Assembly (NCBI GenBank): GCA_003864495.1
Contig: ML133410.1
Location: 806,001-870,000, forward strand
Direction: 5' to 3'
Length of the DNA: 64,000 bases
Source of the DNA: Nemopilema nomurai
Lineage: Eukaryota > Cnidaria > Scyphozoa > Rhizostomeae > Rhizostomatidae
The notes beneath the pieces are model-generated. The model was not told where the DNA came from and made no database searches. It saw only the letters and a list, made by a program, of their open reading frames with translations. The translations under genes and the position numbers were made by a program. Positions 1 to 12,400 of this stretch are shown piece after piece (the stretch's first letter is position 1; each line of letters starts with the position of its first letter).

Positions 1-1451
1 CAAGTCAAATATTTTTAATGACTACGGTTATTCGTGGCTATCTTAATTCATTCGTGATAATCTATTTTCCATAGATTCCTAAGTACCTGTTTCTACACAA
101 ATGATAGTGTGTAAAATTGGGAGCAGCATTCTTTACCTTTTGCCCCCTTGCAGCCCCGTCCCCAGCAAGCCACCCTACGAGAGTTGTAGTGCTTTGTTTG
201 CAGAGAAGAAAGGGTTATCAATGTCAATTTTTTTGATGACATTTGACAAAACTGATAACACCAAATGTGTACCGGAAATGTGCATCTGCGATATAGGAAT
301 ATTTGATGAAAAAGTTTTTCCTTACATATCTACTACATGCTATGTATAAAGAACTACAAAACAATTTTAAGCTCTGTTAGTTAAAAAATATTTTATCCAA
401 TTATAGTGCATATGATTGATACTTTTGTACCAAATGTTGCATGCTAGATTACTTTATTTAGTTGTGTATCAACTTGACCTTTGGCACCAAACACATCCTC
501 TACCCTGCCCCCTTGTTATAAATACTGTAGTCTCTATTATTTATATTTAAATTGCATTGCTGTTGATTGCAGATGATAAAAGATATAGGAAAACAATGAA
601 AAGTCATTAAGACTCAAACAGAAGCAATAAAAGAAAGGAAGTTAGTAAATTATAAAACAATGTTATGCATTTAAGAGTTCTGAAGTTGCAGTAAAACATT
701 TTTCCTCAAGTTAACCAAGAGTCTAAACTTAATCATTTTAGAGTTTTGCAATCTGAAAGTAAATCTCGCTATCTTTATATATGGGTGCCACTTCTGCTTG
801 ACATATTCATTTGATCTAGTCACCAACTTGTCCTTTAGAAGATTTTTAAGATATGAAACGCCCAGTATGGATTCTAATTTGTCAATTGTCATTTAAGTGT
901 TAAAAGAAAAATTTAGAGATAATGGTATTATCAAGTGTAATCAGCAAAGTGTATGTAAGTTTAGAAAAGTAGTAGGCAAACTCATGTTAATATTAAGCAT
1001 CAAATACTTATTGGGGGCATACTTATATGGCATTTTTGTGATATTCTTATTCTTTATATTTAAGATTAGCATTATAGAAATACTGCTACAAGTTATTCAG
1101 GCCAACCTGCAAAGTGTGATGACATGTCTAGAGTTGGAACAACCTTTGGTCACATAAGCTTGCTCATCTCATCGAACTTAGAGTTATTTACATATAAAAT
1201 GCTTTCCTTATCCTAGAGACCTAGGATGCTAGTTTGGACTTGCACAGTTTAGTCTCTAGTGAGTATGAACCATCATAGCAAACATGAATAAAAATGTCCT
1301 TAGGAAAGATTGAAGAAAACTTGGAGTAAACAACAAACCAACACCCGCTCTCACCAACTAAATCTTTCATTTCAAAATATGCATGCAACATAAAACATTA
1401 TTCATAACATTTCTCAACATAGTTCTTCTGTATTGGAAGTGGATTCAAACT
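1..1451. other. Spacer downstream of COX7C, no gene seen
   Basis: AT-rich sequence with only short open frames of low-complexity composition. The longest minus-strand one (671-892, 73 codons) matches no family I recognise. The COX7C 3' UTR must occupy the stretch just below 1452, but I see no canonical AATAAA on the minus strand near it. Confidence 0.6.
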
Positions 1452-1577
1452 TCATGAGCTTGCCTTCTTGTGCATTTGGAATCTAACAGCAATGAAGGGA
1501 ATAGCAAATCCTAGTCCAAGGAAACCAACCATGGTAGCAAGCAACCTGGGCTTGTTTGTTGTTTGGAATGGCATATT
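1452..1577 (-). CDS. COX7C: COX7C exon 2 (transmembrane part)
   Basis: 126 bp after acceptor TTCTGCAG, phase 0, ending in TGA at 1454-1452. It encodes the conserved NMPF motif, the single membrane helix and the basic matrix-side end. Confidence 0.93.
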   Translation of the reverse strand, partial: NMPFQTTNKPRLLATMVGFLGLGFAIPFIAVRFQMHKKASS

Positions 1578-2375
1578 CTGCAGAATAATAAGAAAACGAT
1601 ATTAGTTGGGGAAATAAAAAACAATACAGCTCAAAAATAATAGATTTGAACAAGTGAAAGCATATATTGCAAGGTACTTGAACCTTCTTATAAAATCTAA
1701 AAATTATTTCAAATAACTTATGACCTATTTCATATTTGACAACGGATGCTTATCAAAATTGCAAGTTGTCATTCAAATGCATTATATATGAATGCCCAGT
1801 AACTTTTTTAAATGTGTTTCTGCCATATGTGTACAAAAATATTCTCTATTAAATGATAATATTCTTACTGGTAGGACATTTACATTAACAATTGAAAAAT
1901 ATGACTAGTTAGTGGCATCAAAGTTTTGAAACGAGCCAAAAACAGCTCCTGTTCAACAGCTGTTTGCAAAAACTACACAAGGCTTCACTTATAAGTTAGT
2001 AATAGAATTATCATAAAAATCTTAAGTACTAAAGTCAAATGGAGAACCAAAAATTGCTTTGGTTTTATTGAAGATTTTAATAAAAATGTTACATTCGTCA
2101 AACTGTTATGAAGTCAGCGTAAAGTAACACAGTTATTTGCATCTGTGTATAGAAGCAGCCAATTGGTTAGAACGGCCAATAAGAGAGTTTCTTCTGGACT
2201 AGTGTGAAACGGGCCTAAATTATGGACGTGCGAGGCTGAATACCTACACATAGTAATAAAGTAGACTTACGTTGCCAGGGGCATTCTCAACACCCCCTCT
2301 CAAAGCAGGATTAAATGCTCTTGCTCTTATGGATGTTCGTCCAAGCAATGCTACAGTTCTTCCAACGCCAGACAT
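1452..2375 (-). CDS. COX7C: Cytochrome c oxidase subunit 7C, two exons
   Basis: Nuclear-encoded small subunit of mitochondrial respiratory complex IV. It has a single membrane span in the inner membrane and takes part in assembly and regulation rather than catalysis. The joined exons give 76 aa. Residues 1-33 are an Arg-rich, acid-poor leader typical of a mitochondrial presequence. The mature part begins around the family signature APGNNMPF (human GPGKNLPF). A hydrophobic span, MVGFLGLGFAIPFIAV, follows, then a short basic tail ending KKASS. Human COX7C is 63 aa, so the difference is mainly a longer leader and tail. The intron (1578-2270) is phase 0 with GTAAGT and CAG borders. The ATG at 2375 is the only start that gives the presequence. 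It is transcribed away from the NFI locus. Assignment rests on my alignment from memory of the conserved PF...NK...LLA...G.AF..PF..VR pattern. Confidence 0.93.
2271..2375 (-). CDS. COX7C: COX7C exon 1 (mitochondrial presequence)
   Basis: 105 bp, 35 codons, from ATG at 2375-2373 to donor AAC|GTAAGT. It encodes the leader MSGVGRTVALLGRTSIRARA and the linker up to APGN. The plus-strand frame across it (2272-2505) is an antisense shadow. Confidence 0.9.
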
Positions 2376-4107
2376 CTCGAAGTTTTTAAAATTTCACTGC
2401 AACGTTCGGGTGTCTTGTAAGGCAGGAATAGGCTTTCGGGACAGCATAGTACTTCATGTAATGGACATGAAAAACAGCGTTTTGGAGGGGGCATGGGTCA
2501 GCTAAATACTAAGATTTCTATAGATATGATTCACTAAGGTTTTCCAAAGGATGTTGGCGAAGAGACTTCTCATTAGCGTTAGTCTATTAAAAAGAAGATA
2601 CTCAGGTGATAAAAGTGGTGAGGTGAACCAAGCGTCAAGAAGCCAGACAAAATAGGAAAGGCATTTGCTCCCACTACACCAAACTAGTTGGCTGTCATCA
2701 TAGTCACAATGCTGTCATCATAGTCTCTTGTGACTATGCTGTCATAAAATTTATAACGTGCTGGGCATTGTTATGCTATACCATTGACACAGATTTAGAA
2801 AATTTAGAAAGTTAGAAGAAATTCGCCTCATCAGTCGACAATTAAAAGGATGTTACTATACTTATTTCTTAAAGCAGGTACTGCAAACGACTTTGAAAAC
2901 GATCGAAGACATCCTCAGGAGAAAAAGTTCCATTATAAAGCGATGCACAACATCAGATATACGAAGAGGGAAGCTGGCATATCGAGCTGGGTTCTCGAGG
3001 ATTGACTTTTGAGAAACTTGCACTATAGCAATGCAAAAAATAATTGAAAGTTTTTTAATTTGCGATTTGAATAATGCTAATTAATCTTTAATCTAGAATT
3101 AAATTTGCCAGTCTACACTAGCAGCTCTACATACTACAACAACTCTTAGCTGGTTTGCCTAGACTTTATATAGATAACAATATAGATAAAATTTATTTGG
3201 CAAGAGCCTGCAATTATAAGCTTTTTGGGTAATGATAGGCATTCGAATTATAGCTTCGAATGCGTAAGAACCAATCAGAGGACAACAGAGACGAGTTTTG
3301 TGGTTTGCTTGGGGTCTTTGACGAAACTTAGTTGACCTATATGATATTTCCATCACATTCATTGAGCTTGTACCTGAGTAGATGATCAATAGTATAACAT
3401 GGCTTTTAGCACAAGAGACGTGAGCCTGATTTCAAGTGTATATCTCATTCTACAAGAAACGCATCAGGCCTGAAATCAAAAACGTTGCTTCTTATATGTG
3501 GGACACTACCGTATTTCTAACGCCAACACACAAATAGATTTTGAAAACATATGTCGGCTTAGCACACTACTTTTATAAAAGCTTGAATCCCCCTCTCTCC
3601 TTCTATTAGCTAAAGCGTCCCTTGCTTCCAGGCAATACCACTTAGGAGTCAATTGTGTGCACTTTGCTTCTCTGTCCAACAAACGCGATTAAGTTGTCTA
3701 ACTTTCATTGTAAGAATGAATTGACCCATTATGGAAACAGACTGGTGACTCCACCCCCAATGACAGGTTACTGACTTTGTAGGAGGTGCTGCGAGGCCCG
3801 TCACGATCGTCTGTAATCGACGAGACTCTAGTTCTGATGATCAAAGCCTAGGCCATTGCAAAGTGAAGAATATTTCTGTTCAAAGAGGAAAGAACCGTTT
3901 ATCGGATTGTAAGGAGACGGGTTATTTCTGTCAAAAGCTCTATCTCAGTCGTTCAATTGCTCTGATTCCTGGTAGATAAGCTGAATAGGATGGACAATCG
4001 TGTGCTTCTATCGTACCTGGTGCCACAAGTAAAGCCGGAGCAATACGCATCTCCTGCACGCTACAAAACTCGACGCCTGATTCATCCGACATCATCACAC
4101 TCCTCAA
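2376..4107. other. Spacer upstream of COX7C
   Basis: COX7C promoter and 5' UTR must lie here, but no TATA box or initiator stands out. A 15-bp word GCTGTCATCATAGTC occurs twice near 2690-2726, followed by a partial inverted copy. No coding exon could be supported. Confidence 0.5.
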
Positions 4108-4299
4108 ATGGGGAGAATTTTCCGGGCATTGCGTATTCTCGTGCCCACGTTAGTCACTTTGCAGCTAACTTGTGCGCTTAATCATAATTCAAAAGACAAC
4201 GCCACGAATAGAGCCTATCGATTTGCATTCAGCAGAAAACATGACAGAAGGACAAACAGAAAGAGAGTGGCGAAGAAAGACCCAAACTTCGAATATTGA
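4108..4299 (+). CDS. Short ORF with signal-peptide-like start (tentative)
   Basis: 63 codons, intronless, with G at +4 of the ATG. The first 23 or so residues have a basic start (MGRIFRALR), then a hydrophobic core ILVPTLVTLQLTCA ending in a small-residue cleavage-like site. The rest is polar and very basic, with four dibasic sites (RK, RR, RKR, KK) and no cysteine. This would suit a small secreted peptide precursor, but no conserved peptide or C-terminal amidation glycine is visible. An overlapping plus frame at 3990-4181 has no such features. It could be chance in a spacer. Confidence 0.25.
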   Translation: MGRIFRALRILVPTLVTLQLTCALNHNSKDNATNRAYRFAFSRKHDRRTNRKRVAKKDPNFEY

Positions 4300-7200
4300 C
4301 AACCCAGCGTAACCCCTCCTTGACCCCTCTTCTTTTCAGAAGTCGAATATTAACTCGTGTATATTTTACTTGTACACCGAATGGAATGAATGAATGAATG
4401 AAAACATTGCCTTGCTTTTGGGGTAACAGGCCCCCGAAGTAACTAACTACAGATAATCCTTGAAATTGGATAAATATTAACACGCCAAGAAAATTGAGAT
4501 ATTCCAATAGGGGATTTGAGCAGCAAAATCCAATAGTGACGCTTTGAGTATCAAAAATGGGCGTTTTTTCATGGAATGTTTTAGTCTACATCTATGAAAG
4601 CTCACTTTCAAGTCAACATAGTTCATTTATACCTCCAATTAGCTAGCATCACATTGGACGTGGAGCCCTAACAACACGTGGAACACCCTTGATGATACAT
4701 TGGAACTTATGTATCTCCATTTTCCAAGCTTTTTGTGGCTCTACCCTAAACATTTGACCCTTTTCCTCATAAAATCATATTGCCCCAAGTAAAAAAAGAT
4801 TGTTTGATTAATTCTGCTTTTAAAATTATCGATATTTCACGCCATAAGGTGTGAAATGAATAAATGCATGGTAGATCTGAGAACAAGTGCTGATCTGAAG
4901 TCAATTAACAAAGGTCGATTTTGTTATCATCCCCCACGCTGAATCGTACAAAGGTCCAGCCCTTGTGCCAGGTAAATAACTGATTCAGCCTGACTTGAAG
5001 ACAATTCGCACATGTCCGTGCACGCACATCGATATTGCACTAGTGATATGTGCTTTGCTTAAACGTATTCATTTCTTCTTCCATTTCCTTTCAAAAGAGA
5101 TCATTGACCTTTGAGCAGACTGGTACACTGGAACAACACGGCAACTGCAGCATGTAAGTACGAGGCATTGTGTAAAATGGCATTACAGACATATAAAACG
5201 TGCAATCTTATTTACGTTTTGAGAAAGCTTGTAGAGGTTTGCAGGGTCTGTTAAGAACATTTTCACAACTTGGCTGGCAAGGTAGCGCTGAAGTCAAAAC
5301 GGAGCATTGGCGGGAAAGCTTCAATCTAAAGATGAACTTTACTTTTTTAATAGGAAGTTTGAAGGTACCTAAAAGAGAACTGGGCTCCTAAAGTTCCCCA
5401 ATTCATACCCTCCTTAAAACTAAAACCTTTTAAGGCCCCAAAGGATTAGGCGTGACAAATTGAAGGCAGACTCTGGGCATCTATATCTGGTCAAGATATT
5501 GAACTAATTAGAGCTAATTAAAAGCACTTTACAGCTACATGCCTCGCTACAGGTAATGGGGCCTCTATTAAACAAACAATCCTGGGTGGGTCTTATCTAA
5601 TAACATGGTAGTGACGTGGTCCGCAATGTTCCTATATTCTGTGATGAATTGTCTGGTTAGGCGCCTATTGTTATCTTTTAACAACTGCCCTCTGTTTATT
5701 TCCATTTCTACATTGCATGCAAAACTACACTGTACAAGTATCGGTGTTGCTCTTCATATTGAAAAATGCGCGAACTTACAAAGATCAGGGATATGGTCAA
5801 ACATTTTATTCTTATGGCACATTACCACTTTTGCGTGACAAACATTTCATGAGAGAACGAGTAAGGACCACTTCTTACCTGTTTGATTACAGTTCATTCG
5901 ATTTCAAAATTCATTTGAAAAAATGAAGCACAACCTCTCTTCCTCAAATCAAACAGGCCAAACATTCAATGCCCGGTTCTTATCGAAAAGAGTTTTAAAT
6001 TTATGTTATAACTTCGCAAAATCTCTGGTTTTTTATAATTCTTGACTTTATAAGTGACTAAATAAGGGAAGGTCACATTTCGCAAACCACTACCTCCTTC
6101 CATTTATCAAAACTAGGTCAGAGGCACTGCTGCCCCCGGTTACTGGTATTAGGCGCCCACTTGTACATACTGGTGTCGTGAGTTTGCACGGGGCAACGCT
6201 TGTGTTAGAATGCTGACATGATTTTTAATTGAGCCATTCACTCTGTCCAATTGGAATCCAGAGGGAAAGCAGAGCTATTACCTTATAACCCAAGAATTCG
6301 ACCAAAAATCTTCTTCTCTCTTGTTTCAAACAGTTATGCCAGCTTACATTGACTCTGGGTGAGCTAATTACCCCATTTTGGTTTCCCACTCTAAATATAA
6401 TTTTCGTGGCTTTTGCGAGACCAGCTAAGTTCAAGGGATTAGATCTTCTACAGTACCTGACGTAAGCCAGTCGTTGTTCTGCGCCTTGATACAGCCATCT
6501 AGCGACCACGATAATCTCAGAGCCATATTTTTAGAATTCCTAAAATTTCCTTTTCTATTTTTAAATCTTACAATACGGCCTGTCCATGTGGGTCAGATTG
6601 TCAACAAATTCAACATCAGGGAACAGTGAAACCAACTGAGATGTAACAAAAACTTGCAAACAAGGAATCAAAGATCTATATAAAGAAGGGTAAAAATCCC
6701 AAAAATTATAATTCTTGGATTTCGATTATGGATCATGAAATCGTTGCCAACGTGTTATTTGAGTTGGGAGACAGTTAACAGTATATAGAGGATCGTAGTA
6801 ACCAACGAAAGGCTAAAATATGTGACACATTTACATAGATTGATCTGGGCCGCCTTTGTCAACAAGCCCATGTAGCCTAGCTTCATCCACTTATTTTTGT
6901 CATGATCTGCACTTCTTATGATTGCCCTGTGAAATCTCAAGTATGCGAAGTTCCAAGGCTATCGACATTTTGATCAATAATGAAATGTTTAACATTTATT
7001 GCAAGTGCACTTAAAGTACTTGTGTTTCATGTGAGTGAAATCATAGAACAAATAATGACTAAAAAGCTGACGTTTGGGTGGCAAGAGCCGCCAAGACGGT
7101 CAAACTATGGAACAAACCTCCTCGAAGGACAATTTTCTAGTCAATGTTTTGAAAAGTTCAGATGACTGAATAAAATTCCTTAATTTTGAGTTATTTATCT

Positions 7201-9328
7201 AAGGTCGGTTGCAGATAGCCCAGACACAAGCGACGCACTAGTAGTTTCATAACACAAAACGTCAATTTTCACTTAACTCTCCATATAAATCCGGCGGCCC
7301 TATCACTACATATTTTTATATGCTTCGCAGCAACAACAACAGCTTCTAGCTGTTTGTGAAAATCTCACGATTGGTGACGTAATTGCAATCTGCACAAAAC
7401 AAAGTCTGGTTTTCAATATCTCTAATACACAAATAATGCCATCACGACGGCTTCAGGGGGCACTTTGCCCCACCTTTCTCCCCTTAACAACCGCCACTAT
7501 TTCTGGCAATGAATGGTTGATACACAGTGAACGAAAGTATTCAAAAATTCCGCCAAAACCAATATTACGGTGGCTTATATCAGTGATATCTATTACAATT
7601 CAACTACCAAGATCCATTTTGGTAACTCGGGGAACAACCAATAAGAATAACTAGGTGACAGCATGTGGTTGAAACAACGCTTCGATCGTCTCTAGAAACA
7701 CTTTTAAGTGGCGTTTTTTTGGATTTTGATACACGCCCTTTTTGAAAAAAGTCACAGTCATCTGAAGACTTTTGGAAAAGGGAGAGGAAAAGAGAGGAAA
7801 ATGCTCCACCCTCTGCGTTTGAATGAGTGAGAATGCAACAAATCATAGCAAGGCACAGCGAAATCAAAACAATTGCACAGCAACTTTTAAAAATCGAAAA
7901 TCAGCAAACCTGTTTGGTAATTTTTCAAACAGACAAAAGACTGGAGATATGTAAAAGAGGTGAAAAAACTGCATGAGTTGTGCAACTTTAATTTTCAGGA
8001 TTCTGGTCCGCTTTGCCGTTTCGTTTTCGCTAAGGTACTTAAGTGACAGCCCTAGATAGAAATCATGGGCACCAGACGAATATTGATTCAAGGAAGTATA
8101 AACGTGCAACAGCTCTTCTCGAAACATTACCTAACAAAATGTGCAGCTTCAAAAGGACAAGCTGGAAAGGAAGATTTGCGGTACAAAGGCATTGACGAGT
8201 GGAAATGATTCCCTGGATGCATTCATATATTATATAAACAAACCCAATATGACAAAATGATATCTTTGAGGCTATCCTGGATATTTCATGCAGCTGAAAG
8301 TATCTATAAAATATACTAGCAATGCTTTTAGGCACTGCTCTCAAGACTGATCAGTATTTCTTTGAAAATTCTTCTATAAATAAAAAACTTTGCACCAGGT
8401 TCTTTGTCTCCGTATATTTTGAAAAACCACAGAGTCAGGATCTGTTTGCCTTTCCGCTTACCTCCAGTTCCCTGACGGCTTTTCTTTAAAAAAACCATTT
8501 TTCAATGTTAGGGCCAAGCCAGATCGCATCCCCTTTGACTGTGCCATTGCCAGGCGTTATAAAATAACTTACCACTGGTAAACATGTTTTTATGTCTGAT
8601 GACATCTTATTCTATCTAATTGGTACTGGGCATGGAAGAAGAAGTGCTACTGCTGTCCTATAAGGAAAGAAATTCCGCCACACGAAAGTTGAAAATATAA
8701 TGGTTGTGGTTTTGTTGAATAATATCCTTCAAGCTAAACTGACTTGCCTTTGAAGCTCCGTAGCATTTAAGGTGTTTGAAATACTTTAAATGCAATATGC
8801 CAAAATCGTTGAAAAACGGGGCTCCTTACAGTCAAATCAGAAGAGACCAGACACCCAAAATCTACCAGCGTCGAAGGGGCTCAACTGCATTTGCTTCTGA
8901 TTCGGTCATAATTCAAGAATGCAGTTGTTTTCGGTGAGCCTTTTTGCAGCTTCTGTGAATCCTCTGCAATCACATTTGGGACGGCTAGAAATCCTCCTGG
9001 CTTAAGTCTAACATGAGAGATTTAGAGAAACGGAGTGAGACTAAACAAACACGAGTGAATTATCTGGATGACCCATCTATTTTTTGGTATACAGGCTTTT
9101 TGCGTCACAATGATGAAATCATCGCAGGATTCAAGTTGGTGACACGATTGGGGCTTTTTAGAATGGCATTATGTTTGATTGACACTCACCATAATGACAC
9201 TCTGCCGACGGCTTGATAAAAATTTGAAGTGTCAAATGACTGTTCTGTGGTCGTGCAAGATTGTCTTTTATCGCATTGTTTCGGAGAATAAGCTGAAGGC
9301 TGATACACAAACGAATCCGTCTGTCCAC
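4300..9328. other. Spacer, possible isolated exon only
   Basis: No recognisable gene. At 5098-5153 a strong polypyrimidine acceptor and a perfect GTAAGTA donor bracket 56 bp that is open in one frame, but no partner exon was found. Other frames here are short and composition-driven. Confidence 0.5.
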
Positions 9329-9336
9329 TATAAATA
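9329..9336 (+). promoter_or_regulatory. Candidate TATA box
   Basis: TATAAATA followed by GGGG lies about 30 bp upstream of a plausible start region near 9360. It precedes a short leader that ends in a good donor at 9453. Support is positional only. Confidence 0.4.
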
Positions 9337-9359
9337 GGGGTGAAATCATAACGACGCAG

Positions 9360-9452
9360 CACACGCGACCGAAACGTGTCTGGTTGAGTTGGCACACTGC
9401 AAAGAAGGTACCCATTCGAACCTCAAGGCGGGAAGCACGCTGCAATATGTTG
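9360..9452 (+). other. Candidate non-coding or minimally coding first exon
   Basis: The stretch between the TATA-like box and a GTGAGT donor at 9453 contains ATG at 9447 followed by one codon, TTG, and then the donor. That gives a phase-0 end, the same phase NFI exon 2 (24590) needs. Vertebrate NFI genes use alternative short first exons that all join exon 2 in phase 0, so this could be a distal NFI first exon 15 kb upstream. It could equally belong to an unknown transcript. Confidence 0.3.
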
Positions 9453-12400
9453 GTGAGTCGTCTTCAGCATTTTTTTAAGAATGTTTTTTATTCTTGTACG
9501 TTTTGTACAGCATTCATTGCAAATGCCGTGTACATTGCAAAATCTCTCGTCTTTTTGCACTCCTAACGCATTTGTGTGTTCATTTCCTCTTCTTCGCATA
9601 CATGAACTGCCGCGTCTTTTATTAATTTTTTATTATTGGATTTTTTTTTGTGCTCCAATATTTTCCATATTTCCAAGTTACCCCTCGTATATACTAAGCC
9701 CAAGGCCAACGATGACGCACTTGTGTGGATCTCTACTTTCCCCTTCTTCCATTGGATATCAGTGTAGACTAAGCAGTGTCATTCCTTGCACAAAGGCTGG
9801 AAAGTTTTCTGATTCTGCAGCAGAAATGCACTGAGCTTTCTTATATGAAAAGTCAAGAAAGTCGCATTTACGCGTCATTCAAGCGCCGTTGAATGTACTG
9901 TTTATTTTCGTACATTATGTAATTAAATTTGCTTTTCTCCAAATCGGCTTAACATTCTTAAAAGCAAACATACTCTAATCTAACTTGCATTGATAAACCT
10001 GCTGCCATTTCTATCTTTCGAGCGTTCTAACAAGGATCTAGAAATTTCCTGGCATGTTTTTCACTCCCAAGCTACTCGATTGATGCCGTAGGTCCAAGGG
10101 CATCGGTGGGCACGACAGCATACTATCATATCGTTTTGTTAAAAATTGAACGTAAAATATGGATAATGTAGGATGTTTGATCAAAGATTAATATAAATGG
10201 CGTGCAAATTCCAGGGCAATTGAACAGGATTTTCGATCGGTTGAAAAACTAACAGGGCTGTTTTCACAGATGTATGCCTAGAGGGCACGCAATGTTGTCA
10301 AAACAATTGAACTTCCAAGAGGATGGGAAAATTCAGGACGTCATTACAATGGTCATTTACAGAATCGTTGGAGACCACTGATTTTCAGAACTATAGCTCA
10401 TCACTGGACATAGGTGAAAGGACCTAAGGCTGAAGGGGTGTTGATTTTGTCAAAGGGGAAATAAATTTTGTCAATGTTCAAAAGGGTTTTTATGTTTTCT
10501 GAATTTCTGAAGAACATTTTTGATCAACCTGCCTTTTCTTGATAGTATAATAGTCGAATTATGCGAAAAGAGTGGAATGGCCCACATTGCCAGCTTTAAG
10601 CCACACTTCTCCATAATTCCACACCAAAGTCCACACCCTGATCCATCAAAGGGCCCTTCATTAGATTTCTGGGGTATGTAGAAACGCGCCCGGCGTAGAA
10701 CCAGAGGATGGAATGTTCGCTGAGGCGTTTGCTTGCGTGTTTGCAGGTTCCTTTTGGCCCGCCAAATGCACACGAACACGCAGAGACGGAAACCCCTCTC
10801 CTCTCAACAGCACACCGTTACCTTAAACTAAGAAAATAAGTGAGACAATTTAGAAAAAATAATTAACTTAAGCATGAATAAGTGAAGTTTGTCGTACCGA
10901 CACGTGTGACTTGCAGAGCTCCCGAGTGACTCGAACATTTCGGGAATGCTTTAATGACACGAAAATGGACATAAACGAACATGAGCAAACATAAATTTGA
11001 ACAGAGTAGGGTTTAAGCCGTGTAAGTGATGGTGCATACATGAGAGGTAAATAAGAGTCTGTCATAGATGGATAAGAATGCACTTGGGTTACGCAAAATT
11101 ATATGCAACGTGAATTACCATCTTTGTTGAAGGAAACGGAAGGAAACGACACACTCAAATCTGAGAGCTCTCAAGACGAAACTACGAGAAACTACGATCG
11201 ATTTTGAATGACTTTCCTCTCCACGACAAGACTTGGTTTGGTCTTGCCTGCAGAATTTCCTTCCTTTTTATTTCGTAGCCCTTTTTTGTTATCAATCATT
11301 CTCTCGTTGCTTTTGACCTGAACCCCATTTTCCACTTCAGCCGGGCTTCCACTGAAACGTGTGGTCGAATTGATCGGTGTCGATCGATAACCCGAATCGA
11401 CAGACCAGCTTTCACTGTGCAAATCAGAACACACTTATGTGCGCAAATAAATGTGTCCCATTAAGTGACGCTTCCCGGACGTATCGCATAGTGTCTTGTT
11501 TTAGGCGGCAACTACAAAGGGAATCGATCTTGAAGAGAGTTTGTCTTGTTTCCGCGTTTAATGGCTTGTGTTTGGTAGTGGTCGGAGATGTTTGGTGATG
11601 TTTGCTTTGCAAGTGCGCTGCTAAAAAAGAGCAGTGATAAGTAGGCGTGGTCAGAATCTGTTAACTTCTAGATAATATGTAGAAATATCTACCGGTGCTT
11701 CCAAGTTCCTGTTACCGTATAAGCACCTGACAGTACATTGCTCTGCGCTAGCATTCGTTCGTTTCCTGGATATCTAGAGCAATCGCATTGTACCAAACTC
11801 CAGTTCAGTAGATCTCTGCTGACTCGAACCTTTTTCTCCCTCATTAATCTAAAAATTTATGCTCTTTGCCAAGCTACACCGACTGAAAGAAAATTCCCAG
11901 AGCCCCAGCTTCAACAACAAAACATAATTACACAAAATTCAGTGAGCACAGACCTCCTCTCTAGAATAACTTTTCTTTCGTATGTTTCTGCGGTAGTATG
12001 TCCTAAAAATAAACAATACAAGCAAACTATTACATTTCAAGTCAATGGATATCTGTCTTGCTTCAAGGTGGTCACGTGTGACGTCATAATCATCTTAGTG
12101 TCCTAAACATCTTTAGTGCTGCGAAGTTCAGAAAACGTTATTGATTGTAATGGCGATTATCTGCTATCAAAGGATCAAAGATCAAAGGCCACTAAGCATT
12201 ATGACACAAATCACCAATTACATTTATGCACATTTTTCATTGGCCAATTAAGCAGAAAATTCTTCACGTTCGAGATAGCGGATGCTTTTCTCTCCTTGAT
12301 AACAAAAAGGTTTAAGATAGCGGACTTTTAAGATGACAGAGAGCGGAGATAGTGGAATAGGAACGAGCCAGTACGAGGTGACACGTCTGAGACATTACGC

